Assembly (NCBI GenBank): GCA_037157565.1
Contig: JAZHRO010000002.1
Location: 79,472,001-79,536,000, forward strand
Direction: 5' to 3'
DNA length: 64,000 nucleotides
From: Thalassia testudinum
Taxonomy: Eukaryota > Streptophyta > Magnoliopsida > Alismatales > Hydrocharitaceae
This document shows, piece after piece, positions 1 to 11,420 of the stretch. Position 1 is the stretch's first letter. The number at the start of each line of letters is the position of its first letter. Below the pieces are notes generated by a model. The model saw only the letters and a list, made by a program, of their open reading frames with translations. It was not told where the DNA came from and searched no databases. The position numbers and the translations under genes are program-made.

Positions 1-71
1 ACCTGTGTACACCCCTAATATAAAGGGGCTGATGTTTCAAGGAATAAACATTTTGCTCTTTTCTTTCAACA
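1..71 (+). mobile_element. 3' end of 5' LTR of copia element, cut by window edge
   Basis: The stretch ends in CA directly before a degenerate primer-binding site, as expected for the right end of a 5' LTR. The rest of the LTR lies outside the window. The copia coding remnants that follow on the same strand support the assignment. No second copy of this end is visible after the coding region, so LTR identity cannot be checked. Confidence 0.55.
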
Positions 72-86
72 TGGTGTTAGATCAGC
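72..86 (+). promoter_or_regulatory. Degenerate tRNA-Met primer-binding site
   Basis: The sequence begins TGGTGTTAGATCAGC right after the LTR end. It resembles the plant initiator-Met site TGGTATCAGAGC with substitutions and small insertions. Its position, right after CA, is what supports it. Confidence 0.5.
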
Positions 87-845
87 GGTACTAGGCTAAT
101 GGCTGGTACTTATTTCCATTCTCCTTTTCCTTCTCTCATCCAAATAAACACAAAAAACCCTAACCCTAGGTTTTCAAGGAAGGAAACCTTTGTTCTTTGT
201 CAAAACCCAACCCTAGTGTTGTCACTGGCTATCGCTGGGTCGATCACTGACCAACAACCGACCAATGAGCCTTTAGCGATCGGTAATTGGCTGGCACAGG
301 CCACTGCTAGCCCCTTTTGCCCAGTTTTCTCTAGGGTTCTACCCAGTTTTGGGCACTTGGAGGTTTGTTAGACTCCCTTTAGGGTTGGATCAACCTCCTC
401 TTACCTCTGCCTGACCTTCTTTGGTCTGGTAAGGGGCTACTCTTGTTGCCCTTTAGCTGCTGTGTCCTGAGTAGGGGCCGTTCTTGTCACCATCAGCCCT
501 TTTTGGGCTGGACAAGGGCTGCTCTTGTTGGCCTTGATCTTCTTTGGTTCTATTAGGGGCCATGCTTGCTGCATTCTTCTGAAGTAGGGCCCTTGTTGGC
601 CTTGCCTTCACTCTTAGGGCACCAGCATCAGTTGTATTCCCCTATTTTGTACTATAGCACTTAAACGAGGAGGAGTTGGTCTTTGTGCTTGCTACCTATT
701 GCCTTGAAGTAGTTTCCTGAGTTGGTGGTCTTGACCAAGTCTTATGATCTAAGTTTCACATTTCAAATGGACCGATTTCTCGCCTGCAATTGCTTCTTCC
801 CTCTCATGGCAACGTTGGGATCATGTTCTACTATGGAAGCCAAAC

Positions 846-1640
846 CCTTGGCTTTGTTTACTACTGTTGTGATTCAGGATACCTCCATCAAGCTCAATGG
901 TGTTTAAAACTCTCCTTTGGTCCTAGGCATTTAAAATCTTTGTGGAAGGTCATAAGAAGTTATATGTCTTGTTGAAGCTTGCCCTCGACTCTAAGGCTTC
1001 TGACCAATAGAAGTAGGAATAGGGAAGCTATTTTGTTATAAATTGGATGATGAATAACATATAGCCTTAAATTGTAGCTAATTTTCTATACAAAATGACC
1101 AAGGAGATTTGGGATAGTTTGGCCAAGAAATTCTCTTAGAAGTCAAATCATGCTCATCTAGCCGATGTTCATTATTGTATCTAGTGTACTATTCAGAAGG
1201 AATGCTCATTAGTAGACTATTATACACAAATGGGATCACTCTATGAGGAGTTGAATGTCTTTCATCCTTCCTATTGTGATACCTAGATTGGACAATGTTA
1301 GACATGGTAGGTTTATGGGTTCTCGGATGGTCTGAGCCCTATATATTAGCCTGCTAGTGACCATATTCTTGCTCCAAAGGATATCCCCGATCTGGCAACT
1401 GTCTATAAGAGACTCCAAAAGCTTTCAGTTGATACTACTAGCATTGAATAACCCACCACTTAGCCTATTGCTCCTGTTATAGTGACATCTGCCTTTGCTG
1501 TCTCCAGTGGGCGTGAAGGTAGAGGTGGAGGTCATGGCCTTGGCTGTGGACGAGGTTGAGTTTATGAGCAATGTATTCATTGCAAGAGGACTAATCATTT
1601 GTTTGAGAGATGTTGGGAGAAGTTCAGGAAGCTTGCTTGG
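846..1640 (+). pseudogene. Ty1/copia gag remnant with zinc knuckle
   Basis: Reading across frames gives a copia-type Gag. It has an LNG/YSLW-like start, the stretch MTKEIWDSLAKKFS near 1095-1135, then DYYTQMGSLYEELN near 1217-1255. A CCHC zinc knuckle (C-x2-C-x4-H-x4-C) is intact at 1572-1613. Known members of this family package element RNA into virus-like particles in the cytoplasm. Several in-frame stops and frame changes make it non-coding now. The pol remnants follow in the expected order on the same strand. Confidence 0.75.
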
Positions 1641-1814
1641 GCTAATTTTGTTGTTGCAAAGGAGAAAGGACTCTACTTATGTTACCTCAGATGAAATTGA
1701 CTACAAAAGATTATGTATGGTTGATGCAACTTCTTCAGCAGCTCATCGCCTCCATAGTCTTAGGCTGTTTTTGCTTCCTAGGCATAGGCTACAATTACTA
1801 TTGCTAATCTGGCC

Positions 1815-2340
1815 ATGACATCTTCCTTTTCCTGGGTGGTTGATTCAAGTGCCTCCAACAACCTCACTGGTAAGAGGAATTGTTTTTAACTCTCTACTTC
1901 TATCTATTGGTATTAGTTCAGTCAAATTAGCTAATGGCTCATATTCCCCTATCATGGCTGATTTCTCTACCTGTCTTCAGTTGATGGATGTTTACTTTGC
2001 TCATGAGTTTCCACTTAGTTTATTATCGGTTAGTAAATTATGCAAGGACTTGAAGTACATGTGATATTTGATGAACACTATTTATTTTAAGGACACCCGA
2101 ATGAAACAAATGATTGGTAGGGGTTTAAGAAAGATGGGTTGTACTGCCTAGATATTACTACTATATTTGCTGTTGCTGCTTTTATCTCTGCCCATCTAGA
2201 GCTTTGGCATCGTCGTCTTGGTTAGCCCTTGCTGGTAAGCTTTATCATATGTTTCTAGAGTCTTCCACTCCATCTTCCTTTGATTGTGAAGCATGTCAGT
2301 TGGGGAAACATCACATGGTGTCATTCTAAAGAAAATAATT
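1815..2340 (+). pseudogene. Copia protease and GAG-pre-integrase remnant
   Basis: The stretch WVVDSSASNNLTG near 1836-1875 matches the active-site region of copia aspartic proteases. The usual Gly after Asp-Ser is replaced by Ser, which should impair catalysis. The motif LSLLSVSKLCKDL near 2012-2050 is the family's C-terminal protease signature. LELWHRRLG near 2200-2222 and a C-x2-C near 2290 match the zinc-binding GAG-pre-integrase domain. Stops and frameshifts separate these pieces. Confidence 0.7.
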
Positions 2341-3020
2341 AGGTCCCTTTTCATGTGGTTCATTGTGATGTTTTGTTATTTTGTTGTGTTTGTTGATAAT
2401 TGTAATTGCTTATCTTGAGTATTTCTAATAAAGGATTGGTAAGAGGTTGGCACTGAACTTCCAAAAGTTTTTAATGAAGTTTAGAATTTTTATTTTACTA
2501 TTATCAAAAATATTTGTAGTGATAATGCTGGAGTTCATCTAGCCTGATATCCAAAATTTTCTTGCTTGTAATGGTACTATCCACCAAACATCTCGTGCTT
2601 ATACCTCTTAGCAAAATGGGGTTGCTAAAAGAAAGCTACGCCATATTCATGATGTTGCATGAACTCTCTTTATTGCTATGAAGGTGCCAAAACATTTATG
2701 GGGCGATGCCATTCTTACTGCCACATACTTGATCAAGAGCATTCCTTTCTCTGCCTTTAAGGGAGAGATACCTTTCAAAATTTTGTCGTCTAATTTTGAA
2801 CTCTCTTGCTTATTACCGCGGATATTTGGATGTACATGTTTTGTTCATTCGTTTGGGATCATTAACTTTCTCTTAAGGCTGTCAAATGTGTCTTCCTTGT
2901 ATATTCATGTATGTAGAAGGGTTATTGTTGTTGTAATCCGGTTGGGAAGAAATAGTATGTTTGTGCTTGAGGGTCATTCTCTTAAGTGGGATGTTCCTCC
3001 TCTTTGTACCTACTAACGTT
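2341..3020 (+). pseudogene. Copia integrase remnant
   Basis: The integrase core is badly broken in 2341-2640 but recognisable at its end, with a TIHQTSCAYT-like and QQNGVAKRKL-like stretch near 2578-2640. After it, 2678-2860 gives PKHLWGDAILTATYLI and FGCTCFVH, both typical of copia integrases downstream of the catalytic Glu. The first catalytic Asp region is not clear. This enzyme would insert element cDNA into the genome. The copy is dead. Confidence 0.7.
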
Positions 3021-3379
3021 GTCGTAAGGACTTGAGGTTTGTTGCTCTTCCCTTTATGTAAGTTGACACATCTGAAAACAATGTATCTGGTTTGCAGTCC
3101 CCACTAAAATTCGGTTCGGGTGTTCTACTTGCTTTGCAAGTGATTGACTTGCCCATTGCTCTACGGAAGGCAATAAAAAGTTGTACTGTTCATCTTATGT
3201 CACATTATACTTTTGTTGACATGGTTAATCCTACTATGAGAGTTTTTTATAGCTTAATCCAGTATCGTGTTTCCTGGGAACTATTCTGAGGCTGTGAGGG
3301 ATTTTGGATGGAAACATGCAATGGATGAAGAAAATGGTGCTCTTGTTATTAGAGGTACGTGGTAGTTGACTACTCTCAC

Positions 3380-5120
3380 CACAACTATCAAAGTTGTGTT
3401 GCAAATGGGTCTATGCAGTGAAGTATAAATCGGGTGAGACAATTGAAAGACTTAAAGCTTGACTTGTTGCAAAAGGCTATATACATATGTGTGGAGTTGA
3501 TTATTTTGACATTTTCTTTCATGTGGCTCATCTTAGCTTTGTCCGTACTCTATTATCCATTGTTGTGAACAAACAGTAATTTGTTTTTAGATGTCAAAAA
3601 TTCTTTCTTGTACGATGATCTATGGGAGAAAGTCTACATGACCCAACCACTATGCCATGCGGTTGAGGGGGAGGTCTACAAACTCAAGCAGTGTTCAGGA
3701 AATCGCCCAAGTAGACCAACTATGCAGCCGCATACTCGTCAACGTTGCCTTCTCCGCACCGAGTATCCTCAAGCAGTCCACTAAGCGGGTAAGGCCGACT
3801 ACTCAGGCTGAATACCTGAGTAGTCAGCTAAGTAGGCAGCTGATTTTGTGATAGAATATGTTTTACGTCTATTATTTTTAAAGGCATTTTAGGTCTGATT
3901 TTGTTAGACTGATTGTTATGATTTTAGGCATGAGTTTCAATCATTTTAGTTGTGGTTGATGCTTATTATCTATGTATTATTTGTCAGAACGCAAATGTTA
4001 ATAAGTTGACTAATTATCTTTTTTTTTTAAATAAAAAATATAAAACCGCATACTCATTTGTATACCATATACTTTCTATGCGGTGATCCAACTGATCGCA
4101 TACTGCATATCGACTTCTTGAAGCTTGAACTCAAGAAAATGATATATGGTTTAAAGGAGGGTCCTAGTGTGTGGTTTGAGAGATTAAGTTGTGGGGTTCG
4201 ATAGGTTGGTTTATTAGATCTACCTTAAATCATTTTGTATGTATTGGATTCCAGCATGGTTATTCTAGCCGTTTATGTCGATATTGTTCTTACTAGTGAT
4301 GACAATACAAGAATCCTGGAGACCAAGGAGTTCTTGTAGAAAATTGTGACTAAGGATTTCGACAACCTCAGATACTTTCTTGACATTGAGATGGTTAGAA
4401 ATTTTAGTGGTATGGTCCTCTCGCAAAAAAAATATGTTATGAAAATTCTTGAGGTTGGTTTATTGGGAATCAAGTCGTCATATATTCCAATGGAGGATCA
4501 AGAGCGAATGAAGGATGAAGATGATCCCCTCTTTGAGGATATGAGGAGATATAGGTGCTTTGTTATCCAATTTTTGTACCTAATAATCATTAGGCCAGAT
4601 ATTAGCTATGCGAGGAAGCTAGTTTATGGTCACAGGCATGTAGTTTGCTTGACTCCTAAATATCTAAAGGGCTCTCCTCAAAAAGGCACATATATGACAA
4701 GTAATGGACACTTGGATCTTTGTTTCTACTCATATGCAAACTATGTAGGGACGATTGATGATAGACCGTTCGCTCACTAGTTATGTTACTTTTCTTGGAG
4801 GGAACCTAGTCACATGGAGAAATTATAAGCAAACTATACTGGCCCACTCTAATGCAAAAGCAGAGTACAATGCCATGGCTTATATAGCCTGAGGGCATGT
4901 GGATTGTTAATTTTTTGGCTGACCTGGGATTGGAGGTGAAAGTGCCTATTCTTATGTTTTGTGATAACTTGTAACCTAGTGTTTCTTGAGCACCAAGCAT
5001 ATTTAAAGTAGATTCACTTTATTAGAAACATGGTAGTTGAAGGAAAGATCTACACTCCTATCATTTAAGCAGCAAGTGGAGGATATTTTCGTGAAGGTTC
5101 GCGCATTCAAATACTCTAGC
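3380..5120 (+). pseudogene. Copia reverse transcriptase and RNase H remnant, split by a hAT-like insert
   Basis: The N-terminal RT part (KWVYAVKY-like near 3405; FLDVKNSFLYDDLWEKVYMT at 3582-3641) breaks off at 3688 and resumes at 4128 with LKKMIYGLKEGPSVWFERL. The region at 4260-4310 matches the VDD catalytic segment. 4346-4480 carries LRYFLDIEM and LSQKKYVMKIL. The RNase H remnant covers about 4610-5110 and includes the SNAKAEYNAMAY and HFIRN-like stretches, read across frameshifts. Order and strand fit the gag, protease and integrase pieces upstream. Confidence 0.75.
3689..4127. mobile_element. hAT-like miniature transposon nested in copia RT
   Basis: The copia reading is cut between two copies of AACTCAAG (3681-3688 and 4128-4135). 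An exact 8-bp duplication is the hallmark of hAT transposition. The 439-bp insert starts CAGTGTTCAGGAAAT, and its far end read in reverse is CAAGCTTCAAGAAGT. These match at about 10 of 15 positions and make imperfect terminal inverted repeats. It has no transposase frame, so it would need one supplied in trans. An 11-bp perfect stem (3797-3807 with 3815-3825) lies inside. Strand is arbitrary. Confidence 0.75.
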
Positions 5121-5130
5121 TTGAGGTGAG

Positions 5131-5480
5131 TGTTAGAATATCCTCTTCCTGTCATGCTATTTTTCTTGGTTTGCTTGGAGTACTATGTAATTTCTCTTCT
5201 TTCAACACCATGCATGTGTGCATTTTTTCCACTTTTTTCGGTTTGGTGGTTTTGTGGGGTTGTTGGAGATCATTGATTTGCTTATTGAATTTTTGGTGCC
5301 TATTGAACACGCTTACTTATCCTTTTTACCTCTCAACAAAACATGTCACTCCTTTTCTACTGGGCTCATGTGTTCCATGTTCATTCGCCTTTAATAATGC
5401 GAGGAGGCATTCTTCTGTTCCCACTAACACTCTTTTTAGAGGTCTTTTCAGAGGTTTAGGGATGCGAGTGTGAACAGTAG
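5131..5480 (+). mobile_element. Start of copia 3' LTR, truncated
   Basis: TGTTAGAATATCC begins right after a purine-rich AGCTTGAGGTGAG, which fits a worn polypurine tract followed by a copia LTR start. The RNase H remnant ends just upstream. The end seen at 1-71 does not recur downstream, so the LTR is truncated or replaced. The right boundary given here is a guess. Confidence 0.4.
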
Positions 5481-5822
5481 TGGCTGGTCAAATGCTTCCC
5501 ATTTAGAAAATTTAAAATTTTCCATGTGTAAGAACAACAAAAATGGAGTAGTATAATGATAACTAAGAGTATGGGTTTAAGTTCACAAGTGCACAGAACA
5601 ATGCGGTTCTTTGAGAAGGTTTGAATAATTGAAGTCAGGCCATTACAGTTCAAGCATTCTAGAATGATACTCTAGTCCCAGGCTATTACTAGTTGTTTCT
5701 ACCAGACTTGCCCTTTTGCAAGGGACGTTTGGCTTGAAGTATATTGATTCTCTGAATAATTGGTTCAGAGAGAATTTTTCTCATGGAAGAATAGGGAATG
5801 GGCAACACTGATATAAATCAAG
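5481..5822. other. Unassigned, no gene seen
   Basis: No coding remnant was recognised. A GCAACACTGAT stretch at 5802-5812 resembles the terminal repeat of the neighbouring hAT-like element and may be the end of another eroded copy. Confidence 0.4.
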
Positions 5823-5916
5823 CAATGTTGTAAAAGTTGGCAGTTGTTAGTTGGTAGGTCACTAAGGAATATATGGTATGCAAGAGAGTAATTAAAAGAA
5901 TACTTGGTTGGGTATT

Positions 5917-5981
<65 letters not shown>

Positions 5982-6352
5982 GAAGATGTATTTACTTATA
6001 CAATTTAAGATTTCAACAAGTAAAATATGTTGTTACATACGGATTGTTATCAACCGGATAACCACCTTTTCCTTCTCAAAAAAAAAAAAAAACTATCACA
6101 TAAAGATCAACCAAGGTAATGAAAATAAGCTACAAATTACAAGTCAAAAGGAAATAAGTAAGTTCAAAATTTATAGTTATTGTAACCATGTTGGGTTGAC
6201 ACCTAGTAATGGATTGGTAGGTAGAAATTGGCCTTACAGTCAATCGAGTAGGCTGGCTATTGGCCTAAGTATGGGCACTTGGGTTGGTGGGGGCGTCGAC
6301 TGGGATTACTTGGCTGAGTAGTTGGCCTAGTCAACTGATTTTTGCAACACTG
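5823..6352. mobile_element. hAT-like miniature transposon
   Basis: The left end CAATGTTGTAAAAG and the reverse of the right end, CAGTGTTGCAAAAATC, form imperfect terminal inverted repeats of the hAT type. ATCAAG directly precedes (5817-5822) and follows (6353-6358) the element, a 6-bp rather than the expected 8-bp duplication, so the boundary or the duplication has changed. Near the right end the sub-terminal motif GGCTGAGTAGTTGGCC resembles sequence inside the miniature element at 3689-4127, so the two are probably related. There is no transposase frame. Confidence 0.6.
5923..5978. repeat. (AT)n microsatellite
   Basis: About 28 AT dinucleotides lie uninterrupted inside the hAT-like element. 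The repeat creates a spurious Tyr-Ile open frame that is not coding. Confidence 0.95.
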
Positions 6353-6449
6353 ATCAAGAGCTTAGCAGGTGACTTCATTGGCAACTACTAGGCTATTTGG
6401 CTGCAAAGAAATGCATAAAATTTTAGGGGTAGGGGTTCAATGGCCTAGT

Positions 6450-8600
6450 AAGAACATGGATTGAATATTTTACTTTGAGAAAAAGAGATCAATTGCGTCA
6501 TAAGGATCACAAGATTATTCTAGGAAAAATTTAACAACTCAACATTGTCTTTTGACAATGGATGTGCATATAAAGACAATGTCCAAGAATATTAGAACTA
6601 CATGGTAGAGTCTTAAAAAATATCAAGAGAGTTTCATGAGGAAGAGGTTGCCACAAGGAACTTGAGAATTTAATGGAAGTGCTGATGACGTGTACATCAC
6701 TATTACAACTTATATTAAACGGTGGCCAAGTAGATGTTGGGTGTGCCTAAAGGAGGAGCACTAAGGCTAAAGGAAGCTTGGTGGTGAATTGAAGAAGTGC
6801 AAGAGAATCTTAGATTTAAAAGTGTGTGCTTCAAAACCTTATATCAAGATCGATTGATGAACGCTTCACAAATTACAAAAGAGTAAAGGGAGGAAAACAA
6901 AATCTTGGGACATATTCACAAGAAACTTATTCTAAAGAAGGTGAAAGGGAATAACTTCGAGTTAGTTAAAGCAAGAAAGTGGAGAATGAAGGGTCTTACA
7001 CATAAATGGTATAAAAAATGAAGGTAGGATATAGTGACAAGGTGGACAAATTATTTTCGTATGTTTTTTAATTGAAGTAAGATGGGTGATATCACCTTTA
7101 ATGAATCAGCCAAGTTATCAAATGATACAAAGGGAAAAAGTAATGCACACTTTAAAGATGAAACCTAGGAAAGTTGTTGGACTTGATACACATATAGATG
7201 TTTGGAAAGTGTTAGGAGAGGAAGGCATAACTTGGCTCATAAGATTATTTAATGCTATTTGGTGAGGCAAGGGATTGCCAGAGGAATGAAAGAAAAGTAT
7301 TTTGATATCTTTAAGCAAAAGAGATATATAAAACTGTCTCAACTTTAAGGGTATCCAATTGATGAGTCATATGATGAAACTTTATGAGAGTAATTGAAAG
7401 AAGGTTGAGGTAACTTTCATAGTACCTGAGAACCAATTTGGATTTATGCTTGGCAAATCTACTATTGAAGCAATACATGTTTGGAGGCATATGATGATCT
7501 AAATAGTCCAAAAGAAGGATTTACGTGTGATTTTTATTGATTTAAAAAAGGCTTATGACCTGTTCTAAGGGATATTATATGGAGAATTTTGGAAAAGAGA
7601 TGGGTATTGGTTTTGTATATCAACCGAGGATATGTGTTGCAGCTTGTGTAAGGTGTAAGGTTGGAGTGCAAACTACTTTGATACACCATTAATTTGCATT
7701 TAGGATCAACTTTAAGCCCTTATCTCTTTATCCTGGTCATGAATGAGTTGACGAAGTATATTCAAATTGAGTTGCCTTAGTGTATTCTTTTTGCTGATGA
7801 TATTGTGTTAGTTGATGAGATAAGAGATGTACAAAAAACTAGAACTTTTGCAAGAAGCTTGTACGCTAAAGACTTTTTGTTTAAGTAGGAGAAAGACTTG
7901 AGTATATAGAATGCATTTTTAGTAGTAGATGGGGTAAAGGGGATAGATGTGAAAATTGGAGCAAAGTGTATTCGAAAAAAAGATGTTTTTAAAAACTTCG
8001 GATCTATTTTTTATGAGATGGAGAAACTAATGGAGAGATTTCTCAAAGAATTAATGTAGCGTGGCTCAAATAGAGGGAAATATATAGTATTCTATATGGT
8101 AAGAGGGTCCCGTGAAAGTTAAAGAAAAGTGTCAGAAAACAACTATATGACGTGTCATGTTGTATGATTCCAAGTGTTGGATTGTTAATTGTAGGCATAT
8201 GTGAAAGATGTCTATGGTAGAAATAAAAATGTTAAGGTGGCTATATAGCCATACAAGGAAAGATCATATTCTTAATGAATTACTAGGGAAAAGGTTGAGG
8301 TGATATCAATAGAGGATAAAATGAGAGGCACATTTAAGGTGGTTTGGACATTTGAATAGAAGGCCATTTAATGCCCTAGTCAAGAAATGTGAGGAGTTGG
8401 ATATCAAACCTCCTAGGAGACAAGGACGGCCAAAGAAATATTCAATAAAAACTATTAAGCATGATCTCAATTACTTTAATCTAAGCCTAGTAATGGCTCA
8501 AAATATTTGAATGGAGGCAAATAATCCATGTAGCCCCCCTCACTTAGTGTGGGAAAAGACTTTGCCTATGTGGTCATCTAGTTTGTATCATGTCATCCAC
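6450..8600 (+). pseudogene. RTE-type LINE remnant (endonuclease end, RT, C-terminus)
   Basis: Read across frameshifts, this follows the RTE clade of non-LTR retrotransposons. LLTMDVHIK-like sequence near 6550-6585 lies in the linker. GLPEE and RDIYKTV-like sequence near 7270-7335 is followed by VPENQFGFMLGKSTIEAIHV near 7421-7480. Palm motifs are FIDLKKAYD near 7532-7560 and LSPYLFILVMNELTK near 7710-7755, with catalytic FADD at 7790-7801. The tail has MLRWLYSHTRKDHILNE near 8230-8280, a VWTFE/GHL-like stretch near 8340, and a degraded HVA-like end near 8530. The 5' end is unclear because a miniature element lies just upstream. At least a dozen frame breaks make it inactive. Confidence 0.8.
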
Positions 8601-9680
8601 ATAAGTTGCCAAAATAATAATGGCAATCTCACGTTGTCCAATAAAATGGAATGGTCAAATGTAGATATGCTAAATCCTATCTTCATGATCTTAATGCTTA
8701 GTTTATTGATCCAAGCTCTTAGTTTGTTTAATACCATAAATGACCTTTCATAGTCTACACACATACTCCCCGCTAAATCTCATAGCTAGGAGGTTGTGAC
8801 ATATACACTTCCATTTTAAGATCACTATATACAAAATATTTTTTGATTTCTAACTGAAAAAAGGTAAATTTTTATTAATAGAAACGTGTACAAGAATCCA
8901 AACTGAATTAAGACATGCAATAGGAAAACACGTCTTTAAAAAAGGAGGATAAAATGTCTCAAAATAATCCACTTCAGTCTTTCTGATTCCCTTAGCCACA
9001 ATGCAAGCATTCAACCTATCGGCTGTGCCATCTGTTAGATGGTGCCCTGTATATACCCAGTTGCAGCCTGCCACTGCAGCCGGCATTTGTAGAGTGAGGA
9101 ACTAACACCCACATTCCCTGTGATAGGTGGGCGTCCATCTTCTCGTCCTGTCATCCATTGCTTTTTTTTCCCCTATGACCTGTATCCGCTCTGAATAATC
9201 TATTGGTACAATAATACTCATCAAAGCCAATGAAAGCTATCTCAAAGATGGGCTTAGTCATCAATAGAAGAATAATGAAACATGAGATGAGAAGTGTAGG
9301 ATCTTACAAACTTATATAGCGCAATGGGCATATTCAAGTCTGTCTACAGTGGATAATCCAATGTGGATGTTGGTGAGGGGGCATATCAGATGAATTGTCA
9401 TCTGCACAGGAAGCTGCATAGGAAAGAAGGCAGGAAGCTGCAAAGGGACAGAAGTTGACACCTTGTTTCTCTGATAATTCTCAATAGGAAACGACTCCAA
9501 CTCAACGGTAGTTCTTTCCTAAAAAAGGAAGGCAACATGCTTAACAAAAGTGACATCTGCAACGATATAATATTGACAAGTATTCGGATTATAACAGTAT
9601 CCCTTCTGGGGGTGAGAATAACCTAGGAAAACAAATTTGATGGTTTGAGATAACTTATGCTGGCCAAAAGCTTGAATGAA
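8540..9680 (-). pseudogene. Ty1/copia integrase-end to RT fragment
   Basis: On the minus strand, KFVFLGYSHPQKGYCYNPNT (about 9655-9595) is followed by VADVTFVKHV (about 9560). Both match the integrase-RT linker of copia elements. The frame at 9086-8850 carries GCNWVYTGHHLTDGTADRLN, then VDYFETF, a clear copia RT N-terminus. Next come SDLKMEVYMSQPPSYE near 8830-8780 and YVDD at 8603-8592, the RT catalytic box. Stops and frameshifts lie between these pieces. It is unrelated in position and strand to the copia element at 1-5480. Confidence 0.75.
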
Positions 9681-10235
9681 AAGATACAATGGACATAGAG
9701 GTAATGCTAAGAGATTTTAGTCAGGATGCAACATCTAAAATAGAATCTTCTTGTAATACAAATGAAGGGACACATTTAATAATATGAATAGCAGCGAGAA
9801 CCAAAATTGCTTAGGCAAGCTTGCCAAACTTCTCCCAACATTTGTTTAATGGGTGGTTAGTGCACTTGCAATAAATGCAAGGCTGTCCTTTTCAAAAAAA
9901 AATAAATAAATGCAAGGCTGAGTGCCTCTGCCTTTTCATCATGACCACATCCACACCCTCCAGACATGATTGGAATGACTTAATTCATTCAACTCTTGCC
10001 TCTCTTTTCCCTTCCAAGTAATATTACCCAAAGAATCAAAGAGATAACAAAATGCATGGTAGAGACAAATAAAAAAAAAACCTCTAACAGGGATAATTGA
10101 AGTGGAGATTGAGAATGCCACCAAGGCTTTGCCGACAAAACATTGTTCTCTACATACCTCCTACCTTGGCCTTCTATTGCCCTCTTTTCCCTTCCAATCT
10201 ACTGGTTTTTGGGATGGGAGCAAAGGTTAAGAAGA
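9681..10235. other. Unassigned, no gene seen
   Basis: No protein family was recognised on either strand. Part of 9681-9930 could be the eroded upstream end of the adjoining minus-strand copia fragment, but I could not read it. Confidence 0.35.
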
Positions 10236-10239
10236 GGCT

Positions 10240-11420
10240 AGAATGATCTGTGAATGAGTTCTTTTGAAAGAACATTAGTGCCCTGCAAGGAGGGTGCCAT
10301 TGGTTATGTGGGACACTTTATGTAGAGCATTTGGAGATGGCAGCTTGAGTGTAAAACATTTATGGAGAATGCATGAGGCTTTGGTAGCTAAATCTGTGGT
10401 TCATCTAATTGGCCAAGGTGGCGATTTCTGGAGATAGTGATGTATGCCTGCTACAGGTTTTTCCTTGATTGAGATAGACGAAGCTTTGTACCTAAAAGCT
10501 CATCAGGCTTTTAGAAAGGTATGGCCACCTTTGTCATAAGGTGGCTTCATTATTTGCTCTATTGCATGGCTTGGGAAGGGATTTGGAAGGATCATTGGTC
10601 CTTGACTAGGTACCTTGTGGATATTTTTCCATGCCTATGTGCTTTGTTAGGGAAGCACATGTTGATTATCCTCTACCCCTAAAAGAAAAGGGAAGGATGC
10701 TTGTGTTGCTGAGTATTTGTGTACTCCTAACAGGGAGGCATGGGTGCATGGGCTCTGGTTTACACAGGTACACTTTTTGGACCACAGGGTGGAGGATTTC
10801 ATCCATTTGTTGAATATGCTTGAGAGCTTGCATCTAGGAGAGGCTATAGATCATGTTGTATGGGAGGATGGTGAATTCTCTGTTTAGGAGACCTATACAA
10901 AGTGAGGGCACCCCCTCAGCAGGATCTGTCATTCATCTAGGATTGTAGATTGATTTGGTTCCTAAGTGTTTTTGAAGATCAGAATCTTTCCTTGGCTTCT
11001 AACATGGGGTAGAGTTGCCACAAGAGGAATCTGATCGAGATGGGTAATGCTGATGGACAACTCATCTTGCTTATGTGAATAGGGAGTGGGCAGCATGGTG
11101 CACCTCTTACTTTGAATGTGGCTTTGTAAATCAGCTTTTACGTCACCCAATGTGGAAATGTCTGAGTAACTTTCTGCTCCAAGGTTGAAAGGGTAAGGAT
11201 TTTGGCTATCTTGTGGTCTCTAGAGCTTGAGAAAAATGGGGCTCTCTTCAAACAGTTAAGGCCTTACATTGATATTGTGCTCTGTACTTGGCCTCAATTT
11301 GGGGATGTCGCAAATTTATTGATGTCATACAACTGCTTTGAATTTTTTTTTTTGGGGGTTGTGAGGGAGGTATTGGTGATTACCAGCCACCTTTTAATTC
11401 TGAAAAAAAGAAGGAAACAC
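10240..11420 (+). pseudogene. L1-type LINE 3' fragment (post-RT region, zinc-binding RVT domain)
   Basis: The plus strand shows pieces typical of the long C-terminal tail of plant L1 ORF2. VVWEDGEFSV near 10858-10888 precedes a FPWLLTWGRVATRG stretch near 10987-11025, then a degraded C-x2-C...H zinc-binding pattern through 11120. LAILWSLELEKNGALF at about 11199-11250 is the usual end of this domain. Several stops break it. No RT motif remains, so this is a 5'-truncated copy. Confidence 0.6.

Noticed and set aside
5908..6321. 137-codon ORF with a Tyr-Ile repeat
   Set aside because: Created by the (AT)n microsatellite and the body of a hAT-like element; no domain.
7118..7511. Minus-strand ORFs of 66-74 codons
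   Set aside because: Shadows of the RTE LINE reading on the plus strand.
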